In this document: in pieces, positions 33,025-40,524 of the stretch
Numbering within the stretch: position 1 is the first letter of the stretch
Layout: each line of letters begins with the position of its first letter
NCBI GenBank assembly: GCA_024404875.1
Contig: JAKSPK010000010.1
Coordinates: forward strand, 1-61,853
Length of the DNA stretch: 61,853 nucleotides
Direction of reading: 5' to 3'
Origin: Oscillospiraceae bacterium
GTDB lineage: Bacteria; Bacillota; Clostridia; Oscillospirales; Ruminococcaceae
Notes under the pieces: model-generated
What the model saw: only the letters and a program-made list of their open reading frames with translations
Told to the model about the DNA's origin: nothing
The model's database searches: none
Program-made: the position numbers and the translations under genes

Positions 33025-34116
33025 TTATTCTCCGTATTGCTCATTGCCGTTGTTTTCGCAGACGGCATAAAGATTTGTTTCCCAAGCGGGGATATAGGGC
33101 AGATGCCGGATGAACAGGCGATAGCGGGGATTGATGCGCTTGACCAGCAGAGGCAGCTCAAAGATATCCTCATTGCGGTGATAGAGCGAGATCATCAGCT
33201 TTGGCGAATAACGTGCGATCGAACGGCTTGCGCCCCAGAGAGCCTCACGCTCTGCACCCTCGACATCCATTTTCAAGAGCGTCACCGGGCCGCCCGCGAG
33301 CAGATTATCAACTGCACGCGCCGGCGTCATCACACCGTCTGCCGCAATTGCGGACTGTCTGCCGGCCTTGGCTCCGAACGGCAGTTCAGTATCGACACAC
33401 CATGCCGTACACTGATAGCATTGCACAGAGGGCGTATCGCCGACGAATTTCACGAGCTTCTTATAATTCTTCTTGTCCGGCTCTACCGCGACGATGCGGT
33501 GATATTTTCCGCGTGCAAATTCCAGCATTTCGCGGATCGTATCTCCGTTATATGCGCCGAGATCAACATAGATTTCATGATTGGTCGGCTGGATGATGCG
33601 GTTCCAGATCTCATCCTTGCTGTCAACCTGCTCGATCAGATATTTCGGATTGCCGCTGATCTTGAAGTTGATGATATTCGCATAGATCTGTCTGGAGCGT
33701 TCATCCGCGAGCGACTGATAGACAGTCCGTATTTCCTCCTCATGCTCCTTGCAATAGTCCGGCGTGAACAGTCCGCCGCCGACGACTGGAACATCGGGCA
33801 CATAGAGCTGATATTTCTCGCTCAGTGTACGGACGCGGTCGATCATGGCAGGGGAGCTGACTGCAAATGCGAGCACGATGACAAAATCATCCAGCTCAGC
33901 CTCCAGCTCCGAAAGTTTGCGCACCGGGTAGCCTGCAAAATCATGGCCGCGAACAAATTCGTCGCTTGCAAAGATACCCGCCGGCTGGATACCGTAGGAG
34001 CGCATTGCGGAAAGAATCCGTACAGCGCCGTCGCCCATGCCGTAGAGATAGATCGGTCGATCCTCTTCCTTCAAAAGATCCCAAACAGATTTTTTTTCAG
34101 TAACAAACTGAAGCAT
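33025..34116 (-). CDS. FkbM-family SAM-dependent methyltransferase
   Basis: Protein of 363 aa. Residues 1-140 form an N-terminal nucleotide-fold-like region (IYLYGMGDGAVRILSAM). The FkbM methyltransferase domain lies at about 180-330: the SAM motif VDLGAYNGDT, the acidic end of strand 2 in VAVEPDKKNYK, and the family signature LLKMDVEGAEREALWGA. FkbM enzymes O-methylate sugars or natural products. Proteins of this two-part shape usually belong to glycan or polysaccharide modification. It follows the PH-domain gene by 38 bp and may be cotranscribed with the alpha-xylosidase. Confidence 0.85.
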   Translation of the reverse strand: MLQFVTEKKSVWDLLKEEDRPIYLYGMGDGAVRILSAMRSYGIQPAGIFASDEFVRGHDFAGYPVRKLSELEAELDDFVIVLAFAVSSPAMIDRVRTLSEKYQLYVPDVPVVGGGLFTPDYCKEHEEEIRTVYQSLADERSRQIYANIINFKISGNPKYLIEQVDSKDEIWNRIIQPTNHEIYVDLGAYNGDTIREMLEFARGKYHRIVAVEPDKKNYKKLVKFVGDTPSVQCYQCTAWCVDTELPFGAKAGRQSAIAADGVMTPARAVDNLLAGGPVTLLKMDVEGAEREALWGASRSIARYSPKLMISLYHRNEDIFELPLLVKRINPRYRLFIRHLPYIPAWETNLYAVCENNGNEQYGE

Positions 34117-34154
34117 TTTCGATGAATTTCCTCCGTGTGATGTGTTTATGTGTG

Positions 34155-34613
34155 TTAGTTGTCGAAATGACCGTCGCCCATGTGATCGTCGTTTGGATGA
34201 TCCATCATATCGTCATGATGCATATGTCCGTGATGTCCCGTGCCGCCGGTAATTGCGTAGAGATCGCGTCCTCTGGTATTGTAGCGGTCGCGTTCAGCGT
34301 CGATCTGCTTGTCCAGCGTTGCGAGGAACTGCCGAGGGTGCTTGATGCAGCGGATTTCCTTTTCAGGCGTATCGGTGTCGCGAACATAGAGGATCACAGT
34401 GCCGCAGCCGATGATACGCTGCAAGAACGGGAGCTTGAGCTTTTTGTCCGTGATTTTGTAAAGATCCAGTTCGTCTTCATCCAGATTAAAGAAACCGGTT
34501 CGTGTGATGAATTTTGTTTTCGTCAGAAAATACTTGGTGAAAGTCCAGGGCAGACCGAAGACAGTGCGCTTTCTGTCCTGCCAGACATACTCGATTTCAG
34601 GGTTCTTGCTCAT
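34155..34613 (-). CDS. PH-like (bPH2-type) protein with His/Asp-rich tail
   Basis: Protein of 152 aa. Residues 1-110 resemble a bacterial PH-like beta domain (YVWQDRKRTVFGLPWTFTKYFL ... GTVILYVRDTDTPEKEIRCIKHP, quoted in part). The last ~30 residues are loaded with His, Asp, Gly and Met (HHGHMHHDDMMDHPNDDHMG), which should bind divalent metals. GGAGGAAC precedes the start. It stands 49 bp after the GH31 gene and 38 bp before the FkbM gene, all on the minus strand. Function unknown. Confidence 0.75.
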   Translation of the reverse strand: MSKNPEIEYVWQDRKRTVFGLPWTFTKYFLTKTKFITRTGFFNLDEDELDLYKITDKKLKLPFLQRIIGCGTVILYVRDTDTPEKEIRCIKHPRQFLATLDKQIDAERDRYNTRGRDLYAITGGTGHHGHMHHDDMMDHPNDDHMGDGHFDN

Positions 34614-34662
34614 GATTGTTCCTCCGTTCTGTTTGATTTATACTATTCTGATCGGGCGTGGA

Positions 34663-37032
34663 TTACAGGTTGATTACGGTCAGGCCGTTTGGCTCTGCGG
34701 TGACACGACAATTTGTTCCGGCGACAGTGATCGTAAATTTTCGGTCGGTCGCAGGATATGCCACGGTGATGCAGCTGCCTTCGCGCTTTGCAGAAATTGT
34801 GAGATCCAGCCCGCCTTCTGCTTTGTAGATCTCGCAGGAAGCAGACTGGCCGTCCTCCATGCCGCAGATCAGCACATCTGCATTTTGCAGATAATCATAG
34901 CAGACATCGCTGTGGAAATCACCGAGGACAATGATCGAATTCGGTCTGACATAGATCGGCATTTCGAGATAGCTGCACTTGCGTCGGAACCACTTTCCGC
35001 CCTCTGTGAGCGGCGCATCTGCTTTGCCGAGCAGATTGAACCATTTGCCGGCCGGCAGGTAATATTCAGCGATGCCGCTTTCATCGAACACTGGTGCGCA
35101 GAGCAGATTGTCACCGAGCATATACTGCCGGTCCAGTGTCAGGCAGGTAGGATCATCCGCATAGTCGATGACCATTGCGCGCATCATCGGGATGCCGTTC
35201 TGGTGCGTGTGATTTGCCTGTGCCCAAAGATACGGCATGAGCCGGCCTTTCAGCTTTGTGAAGAAGCGCAGCACCGCGCATGCATTCTCCGGATTTTTCG
35301 GATCGTCTTCCTCGTATGCCCACGGAACGCGGTAGGAGGTCGAGCCGTGAAGACGGCTGTGTGAACTCATCAGACCGAATGCGACCCAGCGCTTATACAC
35401 ATCTGCAGAAGCTGTCTGTTCAAAGCCGCCGATGTCGTGGCTGAAGAAACCGAAGCCCGATGCGCAGAGGGAAAGCCCGCCGCGCAGTGTCTCTGCCATT
35501 GCGGAATATACCGCCGAGCAGTCGCCGCCCCAGTGAACCGGGAATTTCTGGCTGCCGGCAGTTGCACTTCTTGCGAACAGCACAGCCTTGTCTTTACCGG
35601 CACACTCTTCCAGCGCTTCAAATACGACTTTATTGTATAAATATGTATAATAATTATGCATTGCGATCGGGTCGGAGCCGTCATAGTAAACGACATCTGT
35701 CGGGATGCGCTCGCCGAAGTCCGTTTTGATTGCATCGACGCCCTCGGCACAGAGCTTTTTGATGCCGGCGGCAAACCATTTGCAGGCTTCGGGATTGGTG
35801 AAGTCCACGATCGCCATTCCCGGCTGCCACATATCCGTCTGAAACACGCCGCCGTCCTTCGTGTGAATGAAGTAACCCTTTTCGACACCCTCGTCAAACA
35901 GTGCGGATTCCTGCGCGATATAAGGATTGATCCAGACGCAGATGCCGACATTATGTTCTTTTTTCAGGCGTGTGAGCATTTCCTTAGGATCAGGGAACAT
36001 CTCCTTGTCCCATTCAAAGCTCGTCCATGTGAATGCCTTCATCCAGAAGCAGTCGAAGTGGAACATCTGCAGCGGGATATCGCGCTCCGCCATACCAGAA
36101 AGGAAGCTGCTGACGGTTTGCTCATCGTAATCCGTTGTGAATGAGGTAGAAAGCCAGAGACCGAGCGATTTTGCCGGAGTCAGTGCGGGCTTTCCGGTGA
36201 GGTCGGTATAGTTTTTCAGTACCTCTGCGCAGTTCGCGCCGCCGATGATGAAATATTCCAGTGATTCGCCTGCAACTGTCATGCTGACCTTTGAAACGGT
36301 ATCAGAAGCAGCCTCATAGCTAACGAATCCAGTGTGATTTGTGAATACGCCGTAACCGCGGGAGCTGAGATAAAACGGTACGCATTTATAGCTCTGCTCA
36401 GAGCAGGTGCCGCCGTCTGCATTCCAGATTTCGACAGTCTGACCGTTCTTGACAAACGGGGTGAATTTTTCGCCGAAGCCGTAGACATATTCTCCTACAG
36501 AAAGCGTAAGCTGTTCGCGGACAAATGCGCCGCGCGGATCGGCAGGTACGCTCCAGAATGTCTGATCCATTGCGGTGCGGGTGCGGTTTTCGATGCGATT
36601 CGCATTTTCCTGAATATAGGAGGTCGAGCGCCAGCCGCCGCCGGTCAGCAGCTTTCCGTCATATGTGAATTTTACATTCCAGCTCTGACCCTTTGCAATC
36701 GTGACAGCGGTCTTTCCGGATGTCAGCGTGACGCTGCCTTCATCCTCGGTGATGACCGGCCGGAACGATGGATCTTCATTCAGCTCAAATCGCGGCATAT
36801 GGTTGGCTGCGCCCTTGTGATGCACGATACTGACCTTGATCGTATCTTCCCTGACGGAACTATATGTAATTTCCAGCGTTACGCCTCCGAGCGTCATGCC
36901 GCGGTTATAGATCGTCTGAGATGTGGCGAAGACGCGGACTGCATTCTCTGTGATCCGGATATCATAGGGTTGTGCGGCGTAGTCCACCGTGCAGCCGCGT
37001 TGATTAAGCCAAAATCCGTCAGCAAACTTCAT
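34663..37032 (-). CDS. yicI: GH31 alpha-xylosidase (YicI type)
   Basis: Cytosolic retaining alpha-xylosidase of 789 aa, near the 772-aa length of E. coli YicI, without signal peptide or dockerin. The N-terminal beta-sandwich covers about 1-270 and the TIM barrel follows. The catalytic nucleophile is D438 in KTDFGERIP and the acid/base is D504 in HWGGDCS; their 66-residue spacing equals that of YicI D416/D482. The motif FGERIP instead of a glucosidase loop supports xylosidase specificity. It would trim alpha-xylose from imported xyloglucan oligosaccharides. GGAGGTTAC lies 3-8 nt upstream. Confidence 0.93.
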   Translation of the reverse strand: MKFADGFWLNQRGCTVDYAAQPYDIRITENAVRVFATSQTIYNRGMTLGGVTLEITYSSVREDTIKVSIVHHKGAANHMPRFELNEDPSFRPVITEDEGSVTLTSGKTAVTIAKGQSWNVKFTYDGKLLTGGGWRSTSYIQENANRIENRTRTAMDQTFWSVPADPRGAFVREQLTLSVGEYVYGFGEKFTPFVKNGQTVEIWNADGGTCSEQSYKCVPFYLSSRGYGVFTNHTGFVSYEAASDTVSKVSMTVAGESLEYFIIGGANCAEVLKNYTDLTGKPALTPAKSLGLWLSTSFTTDYDEQTVSSFLSGMAERDIPLQMFHFDCFWMKAFTWTSFEWDKEMFPDPKEMLTRLKKEHNVGICVWINPYIAQESALFDEGVEKGYFIHTKDGGVFQTDMWQPGMAIVDFTNPEACKWFAAGIKKLCAEGVDAIKTDFGERIPTDVVYYDGSDPIAMHNYYTYLYNKVVFEALEECAGKDKAVLFARSATAGSQKFPVHWGGDCSAVYSAMAETLRGGLSLCASGFGFFSHDIGGFEQTASADVYKRWVAFGLMSSHSRLHGSTSYRVPWAYEEDDPKNPENACAVLRFFTKLKGRLMPYLWAQANHTHQNGIPMMRAMVIDYADDPTCLTLDRQYMLGDNLLCAPVFDESGIAEYYLPAGKWFNLLGKADAPLTEGGKWFRRKCSYLEMPIYVRPNSIIVLGDFHSDVCYDYLQNADVLICGMEDGQSASCEIYKAEGGLDLTISAKREGSCITVAYPATDRKFTITVAGTNCRVTAEPNGLTVINL

Positions 37033-37123
37033 AGGTAACCTCCTGCGCAGAGCATTGTCTGCTGTTTATATTTTTACTTCTATATCATACCATAAAATCG
37101 GCGGAAAGTCAATGCTGCGGCAT

Positions 37124-37158
37124 ATAAAAATACCGGAGCAAATGGTTTGCCCCGGTAT
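37124..37158 (-). terminator. Terminator of the SleB-like gene
   Basis: ATACCGGAGCAAA with TTTGCCCCGGTAT (one mismatch) and five Ts on the minus strand. Confidence 0.85.
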
Positions 37159-37165
37159 CTTCGAT

Positions 37166-38026
37166 TTAATAGGTCGTGCGGAAATAGCTATGATAACCGT
37201 CGCCGCTGAAGAACAAATATCCATGTTGGAACTGCTCCGGATGCGTGAGATAGAGGTCTACGGCGTCGCGGACATCCTGCGTGACATATTTCGACATGGT
37301 CTCCATGAGGATCAGATGCTCGATACCAGCGAACTGACCAGGCTGCATCAGCACATCATAGATCGTATTCGGGAAGAGCGGAGAATTGACGCGGTTCATA
37401 ATGCATTCCGCGATCAGCGCCTTTTCAGCGGTCGGTACCCAGTCTGCGCCGTATTCGTGTCCGACGACATTGCAGAGCATGATATATTCGCGGTCGGTGA
37501 CGGAGATTGCGCGGCCGCCGGACGGCTGCTGTACAGGCGGTTCGGTTGCTGGAATCACCGGTTCCGTGATGACCGGCTGCGGCGGCTGTGTCGAAACAGG
37601 TGCAATCCAGACTGACTGTGGTGCAGCGGTTGTGACAGGCGGTACTGTAGTTATCTGCGGAGAAGGAGCAGCAGTTGTGACGGTCGTGACCGAAGTCTCT
37701 GTGGCAGTTGTTTCTTCCACGGTCTCGGTTGCTGTGTCGGTCGTTGCTTCCGTCGTTGTTGCAGAATATGTCGTTGCAATCGTTGTTGCGGTTGTGCGGG
37801 AGGTGACAGCTGTTGTCTTTGCGGCAGTCACGGTCGTGACGGCTGCGGTCGTTGTAACTTTATCCGGAAATTCCACATTGGACATTTCATCTGCTGTGAT
37901 TTCCTCAATCGGTACAAAAAGGTTGGTGCGCACCAGCGACAGATCGGCGCGGCTCAAGGCAAATCCCCCCAGAATGCCTGCGGTCACCAAACCGGCAATA
38001 ACAGCTGCGGCCTTCGCTATTTTCAT
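37166..38026 (-). CDS. Secreted SleB-like cell-wall hydrolase with Thr-rich linker
   Basis: Protein of 286 aa. An N-terminal membrane anchor or signal (residues 5-28) is followed by about 130 residues of Thr/Val/Ala/Pro-rich linker (TTTAAVTTVTAAKTT...). A C-terminal Hydrolase_2 domain of about 105 residues has the SleB-type catalytic pattern: NVVGHEYG with the Glu at about 190, ALIAECIMNRVNS, and FQHGYLFFSG. Such enzymes cleave peptidoglycan glycan strands, in spore germination or vegetative wall turnover. GAGAGGATG stands before the start at 38026. The linker suggests a wall-spanning, possibly O-glycosylated protein. Confidence 0.85.
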   Translation of the reverse strand: MKIAKAAAVIAGLVTAGILGGFALSRADLSLVRTNLFVPIEEITADEMSNVEFPDKVTTTAAVTTVTAAKTTAVTSRTTATTIATTYSATTTEATTDTATETVEETTATETSVTTVTTAAPSPQITTVPPVTTAAPQSVWIAPVSTQPPQPVITEPVIPATEPPVQQPSGGRAISVTDREYIMLCNVVGHEYGADWVPTAEKALIAECIMNRVNSPLFPNTIYDVLMQPGQFAGIEHLILMETMSKYVTQDVRDAVDLYLTHPEQFQHGYLFFSGDGYHSYFRTTY

Positions 38027-38099
38027 CAACTCATCCTCTCAATTATGAATTTGCTTGTGTAAAGTGTATAATGAGCTGAATATATCCTACCACACATTA

Positions 38100-38216
38100 C
38101 GAAAAATTACAATATTATTACAACATTTTCCATTTTGTAATCAAAATTCGAGACGGTACTTATCACGATATTTGTTTAGTGTGCACAAATTATATATTTA
38201 CATTTTTCGTGCAATC
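38100..38216. other. A+T-rich non-coding region upstream of the SleB-like gene
   Basis: Very A+T-rich with no open frame carrying a ribosome site. It could be the leader of the SleB-like gene on the minus strand or the upstream region of the RNA candidate on the plus strand. Confidence 0.4.
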
Positions 38217-38345
38217 GACTCTGCGGAGGAGGAGAAGTCCGCATTTTTAGCGCATAGCGGCCGATAGAGGCGGCTGGGCAACGACCACAACAATGCGGAA
38301 TGTGTACCAACATTCGTTCTCAGCCGACCGTGATAGAGCAGAGTA
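38217..38345. ncRNA. Candidate structured RNA with pseudoknot (strand undetermined)
   Basis: A ~130-nt G+C-rich island in A+T-rich DNA. A closing helix pairs ACTCTGC (38218-38224) with GCAGAGT (38338-38344). An 8-bp helix pairs TCCGCATT (38238-38245) with AATGCGGA (38292-38299), and a 6-bp helix pairs CGGCTG (38271-38276) with CAGCCG (38321-38326). These two interleave, giving a pseudoknot. A small hairpin GAATGT/ACATTC lies at 38298-38315. On the minus strand TATAAT (38346-38351) lies right beside it, which would make it the leader of the SleB-like gene. No known RNA family can be named by eye. Confidence 0.55.
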
Positions 38346-38542
38346 TATTATACAGGATTTTTATGAGTCGATCATGACCGAAAACGAGTGAAAAAAATCA
38401 AATTTCGTGTCATATTTCGTGTCATATATTTTCAAAAGATAGTGTGATTTTTCACAAAATGTTGTGAAAACGACGCGCCGAAAAGCGCAGAAAAATCACG
38501 CACCTACGCGAAAAACGCGGAAATGCGTGATAAATACATATA

Positions 38543-38613
38543 AGCAGGCGAGGGGAATCGAACCCCCGACCTCAGCTTGGGAAGCTGATGTTTTACCATT
38601 AAACTACGCCTGC
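38543..38613 (-). tRNA. tRNA-Gly (CCC)
   Basis: 71-nt cloverleaf with anticodon loop TTCCCAA (anticodon CCC), acceptor GCAGGCG/CGCCTGC and T arm GGGGGTTCGATTCCCC. CCA is not encoded. It lies downstream of tRNA-Leu and is probably cotranscribed with it. Confidence 0.92.
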
Positions 38614-38621
38614 ATATTATG

Positions 38622-38649
38622 AAGCCCTCATACTATCGTATGAGGGCTT
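38622..38649. other. Perfect 12-bp hairpin between the two tRNAs
   Basis: AAGCCCTCATAC, loop TATC, GTATGAGGGCTT. It has no T run on either strand, so it is more likely a processing stem in the tRNA precursor than a terminator. Confidence 0.6.
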
Positions 38650-38651
38650 GG

Positions 38652-38735
38652 TGCGGATAAGAGGACTTGAACCTCCATGATATTGCTATCACATGGACCT
38701 GAACCATGCGCGTCTGCCAATTCCGCCATATCCGC
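38652..38735 (-). tRNA. tRNA-Leu (CAG)
   Basis: 84-nt tRNA with a long variable arm and anticodon loop TTCAGGT (anticodon CAG); acceptor GCGGATA/TATCCGC, discriminator A. CCA not encoded. Confidence 0.93.
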
Positions 38736-38764
38736 GTTTGTCGCTGTTCCCTTGCGACTCGTTT

Positions 38765-38793
38765 ATTATAGCACATTTCAAATGATTTGTCAA
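38765..38793 (-). promoter_or_regulatory. Promoter of the tRNA-Leu/tRNA-Gly unit
   Basis: Minus strand TTGACA (38788-38793), 17-bp spacer, TATAAT (38765-38770): perfect consensus. Confidence 0.88.
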
Positions 38794-38824
38794 CCCCTTT
38801 TCGCAAAGTTTTCAAAAATTTTTT

Positions 38825-38853
38825 TTGCATTTTTCTCAAAAGTGTGTTATAAT
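38825..38853 (+). promoter_or_regulatory. Promoter of the desulfurase-GNAT-thiI operon
   Basis: TTGCAT (38825-38830), 17-bp spacer, TATAAT (38848-38853). Confidence 0.75.
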
Positions 38854-38889
38854 AGGTACAGTAATGGATGAGGGAGTGTTTATTCCAGA

Positions 38890-40053
38890 ATGACGATCTA
38901 TTTTGACTCCGCTGCGACAACGCGTCCCAGTGAAGCATGTATCGCCGCGATGACAGATGCCATGCGTACAGTATACGGCAATCCGTCCTCGCTGCACAGC
39001 ATGGGACTGGATGCGCAGCTTTGCATGGAAAAGGCGCGAAAGCAGATCGCAGCTGCGCTGCACTGTGAACCGTCTGCACTGACATTTACATCCGGCGCGA
39101 CGGAGAGCAACCACTTGGCGATCCGCGGCGCTGCGGCAGCTTACGGCAAACGCCGCAGGCGTGTGGTGACCACGAGTGTTGAGCACGCATCTGTGCGCGG
39201 GGCATTTGATTTGCTCGAAGCAGAAGGCTATGAGGTGATTCGTGTATCGCCGGATGCGGACGGCATCCTGCGGGCGGCGGACATCGCGGCTGCTGTAGAT
39301 GAGAATACTTGCCTTGTCAGCATGATGCTTGTGAACAATGAGACAGGTGCGATCCTGCCGGTGCAGGAGGCGTTTGGAATGATCAGGCGGCAGTTCAGTC
39401 ATGTCATCACGCACTGTGATGCCGTGCAGGGCTTTATGAAGCTGCCAGTCGATCCGACACGGCTTGGCGCAGATCTATTGACAATCAGCGGCCACAAGGT
39501 TCATGCCTGCAAGGGCATCGGTGCATTATACCATAAAAAAAGAATCCGTCTGACACCGCTGCTTAAGGGCGGCGAACAGGAATTGATGCAGCTTTCCGGC
39601 GGAGCGACAGTATCGCTGCGTCCGGGAACGGAATCGGTTCCGCTGATTGCGGGATTCGGTGCGGCAGTCAGCGAGCTGTCCAGCGATCTGCAGCAGCGTG
39701 CTGAGTATGTCGCCGGACTGCGCACTGAATGCATCCGGCAACTTACGGAGATCAGCGGGATTACGGTTAATTCGCCGCAGGACGGCAGCCCGTATATTCT
39801 GAGCTTTGCAGTCAAGGGGCTGAAATCTGAAACAGTGCTGCATTTCCTGTCCGATCAGGGCATCTATGTTTCCAGCGGATCGGCTTGTTCCAAGGGGAAG
39901 CTGAGCGGTGTCTTGCAGGAATTTGGCATCAAACAAGGCCTTGCAGACAGCACAATCCGTGTGAGCTTCTGCCGTGATAATCAGCCGGAGGACATCACAT
40001 CATTGTGCAACGCACTCATAGCAGCGCAGGCACGGCTTGTGCATAAGAGGTAA
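38890..40053 (+). CDS. Cysteine desulfurase (NifS/IscS family, thiI-linked)
   Basis: PLP enzyme of 387 aa that takes sulfur from cysteine as a persulfide. The start YFDSAATTRP is the typical N-terminus. The PLP-binding Lys is in SGHKVHACKG (about 203), and the catalytic Cys in SSGSACSKGK (about 333). ATGAGGGAG precedes the start. Two genes later comes thiI, and in Firmicutes this kind of desulfurase (NifZ type) feeds ThiI directly for 4-thiouridine synthesis in tRNA. That pairing is the best guess for its job, rather than general iron-sulfur cluster assembly. Confidence 0.9.
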   Translation: MTIYFDSAATTRPSEACIAAMTDAMRTVYGNPSSLHSMGLDAQLCMEKARKQIAAALHCEPSALTFTSGATESNHLAIRGAAAAYGKRRRRVVTTSVEHASVRGAFDLLEAEGYEVIRVSPDADGILRAADIAAAVDENTCLVSMMLVNNETGAILPVQEAFGMIRRQFSHVITHCDAVQGFMKLPVDPTRLGADLLTISGHKVHACKGIGALYHKKRIRLTPLLKGGEQELMQLSGGATVSLRPGTESVPLIAGFGAAVSELSSDLQQRAEYVAGLRTECIRQLTEISGITVNSPQDGSPYILSFAVKGLKSETVLHFLSDQGIYVSSGSACSKGKLSGVLQEFGIKQGLADSTIRVSFCRDNQPEDITSLCNALIAAQARLVHKR

Positions 40054-40057
40054 TGTA

Positions 40058-40504
40058 ATGGGAACAGTCAGACATTATCTGCCGGCGGATCTTGCCGCTT
40101 GTGGTGCGGTCTTTTGCAATGCATTCTCCTGCGAACCGTGGAATGAGAACTGGTCACAGGAGATTGCGGAAAGACGCATTGCGGAGCTGACGGGTACGGC
40201 GTTGTCTGTCAGCTATGTATATGAGTATCAAGGACAGATCCTCGGATTTGCAGCTGGCCGGACGGTTACCTATCTTTACGGAAAGGAATATGTGATCGAC
40301 GAATTCTGTATCTCTGCGGATATGCAGGGGAAGGGCATCGGCAGCGCGATGATGCAACAGATCACAGCAGAGCTGATTGCTGCCGGATTCGCGGGAATCG
40401 TGCTGAATACAACAAAAGGATATCCGAGCGAGCGATTCTATCTGAAAAACGGTTTTGTACAAAACGAAGCCATGATAACAATGTACCGCACACTTGAAAA
40501 ATAA
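40058..40504 (+). CDS. GNAT-family N-acetyltransferase
   Basis: Acetyltransferase of 148 aa. The acetyl-CoA-binding motif A is visible as ISADMQGKGIGSAMMQQI (R/QxxGxG/A form) near residues 86-103, with motif B in TKGYPSERFYLKNGF. The start at 40058 has AAGAGG upstream, formed by the last codons of the desulfurase gene; the in-frame start at 40037 lies inside that gene. Its place between the desulfurase and thiI suggests cotranscription, but no functional link to tRNA thiolation is known to me. Substrate unknown. Confidence 0.82.
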   Translation: MGTVRHYLPADLAACGAVFCNAFSCEPWNENWSQEIAERRIAELTGTALSVSYVYEYQGQILGFAAGRTVTYLYGKEYVIDEFCISADMQGKGIGSAMMQQITAELIAAGFAGIVLNTTKGYPSERFYLKNGFVQNEAMITMYRTLEK

Positions 40505-40524
40505 AACTGGATGGGAGTAATGAC

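Noticed and set aside
32785-34125. Long open frame (446 codons) on the plus strand
   Set aside because: It is the antisense shadow of the FkbM methyltransferase gene, has no ribosome site, and its translation has no recognisable motif.
37600-37860. Repetitive DNA that might be a CRISPR or minisatellite
   Set aside because: It encodes the Thr/Val-rich linker of the SleB-like hydrolase; repeats are codon-level (ACN, GTN) with no fixed unit or spacers. No CRISPR array was seen anywhere in the window.
38217-38345. A known riboswitch class (cyclic di-AMP, cyclic di-GMP, THF, glycine) for the structured island
   Set aside because: None of the conserved core strings of these classes as I remember them are present, so no class is assigned.
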